This document shows, one piece after another, positions 5,554 to 6,800 of a DNA stretch of 6,800 bases. The stretch lies in NCBI GenBank assembly GCA_023387715.1, contig JAEWHQ010000351.1, forward strand, positions 1 through 6,800, read 5' to 3'. The notes beneath the pieces are model-generated. The model searched no databases and was not told the DNA's origin. It saw only the letters and a program-made list of their open reading frames with translations. The DNA comes from Pseudomonadota bacterium. Lineage in GTDB: Bacteria; Pseudomonadota; Alphaproteobacteria; Rhizobiales; Rhizobiaceae. Position 1 is the first letter of the stretch; the number at the start of each line of letters is the position of its first letter. Made by a program: the position numbers and the translations under genes.

Positions 5554-6162
5554 ATGGTTTCTGACAGCACACGCAAAGCCAGCATTGAACGCTCCACCAA
5601 CGAAACCGGAATTTCTGTTTCGGTGAACTTGGACGGAACCGGCCAATTTGATATTAAAACCGGCGTTGGTTTCTTCGACCATATGCTTGATCAGCTGTCA
5701 CGACATTCCCTGATTGATATGCATATCCGCACCAAAGGCGATACGCATATTGATGACCATCATACCGTTGAAGATACCGGCATTGCACTGGGCAAGGCTG
5801 TGGCGGAAGCCTTGGGCGAGCGCCGCGGTATTGTGCGTTATGCTTCACTTGATCTGGCGATGGATGAAACTTTAACCCGCGCGGCATTGGATGTGTCGGG
5901 GCGCCCTTTCCTCGTTTGGGATGTGCCTTTCAATGCGCCGAAAATCGGTACATTTGACACCGAGCTGGTGCAGGAGTTTTTTCAGGCCTTTGCCATGAAT
6001 GCCGGCATCACATTGCATGTCAAAACCCATTATGGCAGCAATAACCATCATATTGCCGAAACTGTTTTTAAAGCAGTGGCGCGTGCTTTACGGGTTGCTA
6101 TTGAAACTGATCCGCGCCAAAAAAATGCGATACCTTCAACAAAGGGCACTTTAAAAGGTTAG
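5554..6162 (+). CDS. hisB: Imidazoleglycerol-phosphate dehydratase HisB
   Basis: Catalyses the dehydration of imidazole glycerol phosphate to imidazole acetol phosphate in histidine synthesis (cytoplasmic, Mn-dependent). The protein has 202 residues, the usual length of the monofunctional enzyme, with no fused phosphatase domain. Both metal-binding signatures are present: DDHHTVED (67-74) and NNHHIAET (163-170), plus FFDHML (40-45). Start: ATG 5554 has GGA 6 bases upstream and gives the N-terminus [15 protein letters not shown], in line with relatives; an in-frame ATG at 5542 would add four residues and has only a distant GGGG (5525-5528). It is the first gene of a his cluster, with the next gene starting 2 bases after its stop. 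No missing key residue. Confidence 0.97.
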   Translation: MVSDSTRKASIERSTNETGISVSVNLDGTGQFDIKTGVGFFDHMLDQLSRHSLIDMHIRTKGDTHIDDHHTVEDTGIALGKAVAEALGERRGIVRYASLDLAMDETLTRAALDVSGRPFLVWDVPFNAPKIGTFDTELVQEFFQAFAMNAGITLHVKTHYGSNNHHIAETVFKAVARALRVAIETDPRQKNAIPSTKGTLKG

Positions 6163-6164
6163 TC

Positions 6165-6671
6165 ATGGCAAGCTTTGTCGTTCTGGAACCAGAAGGCTTA
6201 AACGAAAAGGTACAGGCAGATCGGACTGTCATAGTACGTGACGGGTTTGCGTTCTTCGCGCTGATCGTGCCTTTTTTCTGGCTTTTGTCCAAACGGCTGT
6301 GGCTGGAAGCATTTGTTGTGTTGGCGGCAACCATTGCCATTGGCAGCGCTGCCAATACATCACAATTTGCGCTGGCTGTGCCATTTCTGATTTTTCTTGT
6401 TTCTGTGCTGGTGGCGCTGGAAGGCAATGATTGGCAGATTGCTAAATTGCGTCGTCGCGGCTATGTGGAAAAGGCTGTAATTGATGCCAATGATTTAGGA
6501 GAAGCGGAAATCCGCTATTTCGTCGATCATACAGATTTGCGTCAACCGCCGGAGAGCGCCTATACAGGGACAGAAACAACCTCTCAGCAAAAACAGCTGA
6601 AGTCCCCTCCCCAATTCCCACATATTGGCTCGCAGATTGGTCTTGTGAGCTACCGCGGAGACAATTCTTAA
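6165..6671 (+). CDS. DUF2628 family membrane protein in the his operon
   Basis: A 168-residue protein. It begins with a short soluble stretch (FVVLEPEG...), then RDGFAFFALIVPFFWLLSKRLW (25-46), the hallmark of DUF2628: a charged residue, an aromatic hydrophobic loop and a W-K/H-R-L-W turn. Further hydrophobic segments lie at about 47-63 and 67-85, then a basic stretch (KLRRRGY, 94-100) and a soluble, polar C-terminal tail (about 105-168). The biochemical function is unknown. It is wedged between hisB and hisH: AAAAGG inside the hisB end (6153-6158) serves as ribosome binding site, and its TAA overlaps the hisH ATG by one base, so all three are probably one transcript. This hisB-DUF2628-hisH order is, as I recall, conserved in Rhizobiales. 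Confidence 0.85.
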   Translation: MASFVVLEPEGLNEKVQADRTVIVRDGFAFFALIVPFFWLLSKRLWLEAFVVLAATIAIGSAANTSQFALAVPFLIFLVSVLVALEGNDWQIAKLRRRGYVEKAVIDANDLGEAEIRYFVDHTDLRQPPESAYTGTETTSQQKQLKSPPQFPHIGSQIGLVSYRGDNS

Positions 6672-6800
6672 TGCGTGTTGCCATTATTGATTACGGATCA
6701 GGCAATCTGCGCTCCGTTGCCAAAGCATTTGAACGTGCAGGTAACGATGTGCATCCTTCAATTGAAATTGATGTGACTTCGGACGCGCATCGTGTGGCAC
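6671..6800 (+). CDS. hisH: Imidazole glycerol phosphate synthase subunit HisH (partial, 5' end)
   Basis: Only the first 43 codons are in the window; the gene runs off the right edge. The N-terminus MRVAIIDYGSGNLRSVAKAF is the standard HisH start, with the YGSGNL motif of this class I glutamine amidotransferase. HisH supplies ammonia from glutamine to HisF. The catalytic Cys and the His/Glu pair lie beyond the window. The ATG shares its A with the preceding TAA; GGAG (6657-6660) is 10 bases upstream. hisA and hisF are expected downstream but cannot be seen. Confidence 0.93.
   Translation, partial: MRVAIIDYGSGNLRSVAKAFERAGNDVHPSIEIDVTSDAHRVA

Noticed and set aside
1..6800. Mobile element, CRISPR array, toxin-antitoxin or defence system
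   Set aside because: No transposase, integrase, spaced identical repeats, tRNA-associated attachment site or defence-type domain is visible; the XRE gene is paired with smr, not with a toxin-like gene.

Overview
This window looks like chromosomal DNA from an alphaproteobacterium of the Hyphomicrobiales (Rhizobiales), close to the Brucellaceae/Bartonellaceae. Three things point there. The HslV, HslU, HisB and HisH sequences closely resemble the Brucella-type proteins as I remember them, including HslV's 11-residue propeptide. The gene set is typical of the group: a Tim44-like protein, an Smr protein, a small XRE regulator, hslVU, and hisB next to a DUF2628 gene and hisH. The intergenic hairpin at 74-117 has a layout I associate with rhizobial genomes. 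Base composition looks moderate, lower than in Brucella or Rhizobium, which would suit a host-associated or reduced-genome relative. The genus cannot be fixed by eye.

Layout. 1-263: non-coding, with two related ~40-bp hairpin repeats and a weak promoter. 264-989 (+): Tim44-like membrane-anchored protein, then two tandem intrinsic terminators (1071-1137). 1159-2147 (+): Smr-domain protein and XRE-type HTH regulator, coupled by a 4-base ATGA overlap. 2149-3126 (-): exported DUF1402 protein with lysozyme/transglycosylase-like motifs, ending one base from the HTH gene. 3185-3219: strong intrinsic terminator for hslU. 3276-5252 (-): hslV then hslU, the ATP-dependent two-component protease. 5253-5553: divergent control region. 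5554-6800 (+): hisB, a DUF2628 membrane protein and the start of hisH, packed with 2-bp spacing and a 1-bp overlap.

How the genes work together. HslU (AAA+ unfoldase) and HslV (N-terminal threonine peptidase) form one protease. HisB and HisH act in histidine synthesis; the his operon presumably continues past the window edge. The DUF1402 protein and the Tim44-like protein have envelope roles that are poorly defined. Smr and the HTH protein are made as one translational unit.

I see no phage, transposon, CRISPR, toxin-antitoxin or other obviously novel system; this is mostly conserved core chromosome. The points most worth a second look are the lysozyme-like DUF1402 protein, the terminator-blocked leader of smr-HTH, the tandem hairpin repeats, the apparent absence of mltA (and of an acetyltransferase gene) from positions where relatives usually carry them, and the DUF2628 gene inside the his operon.
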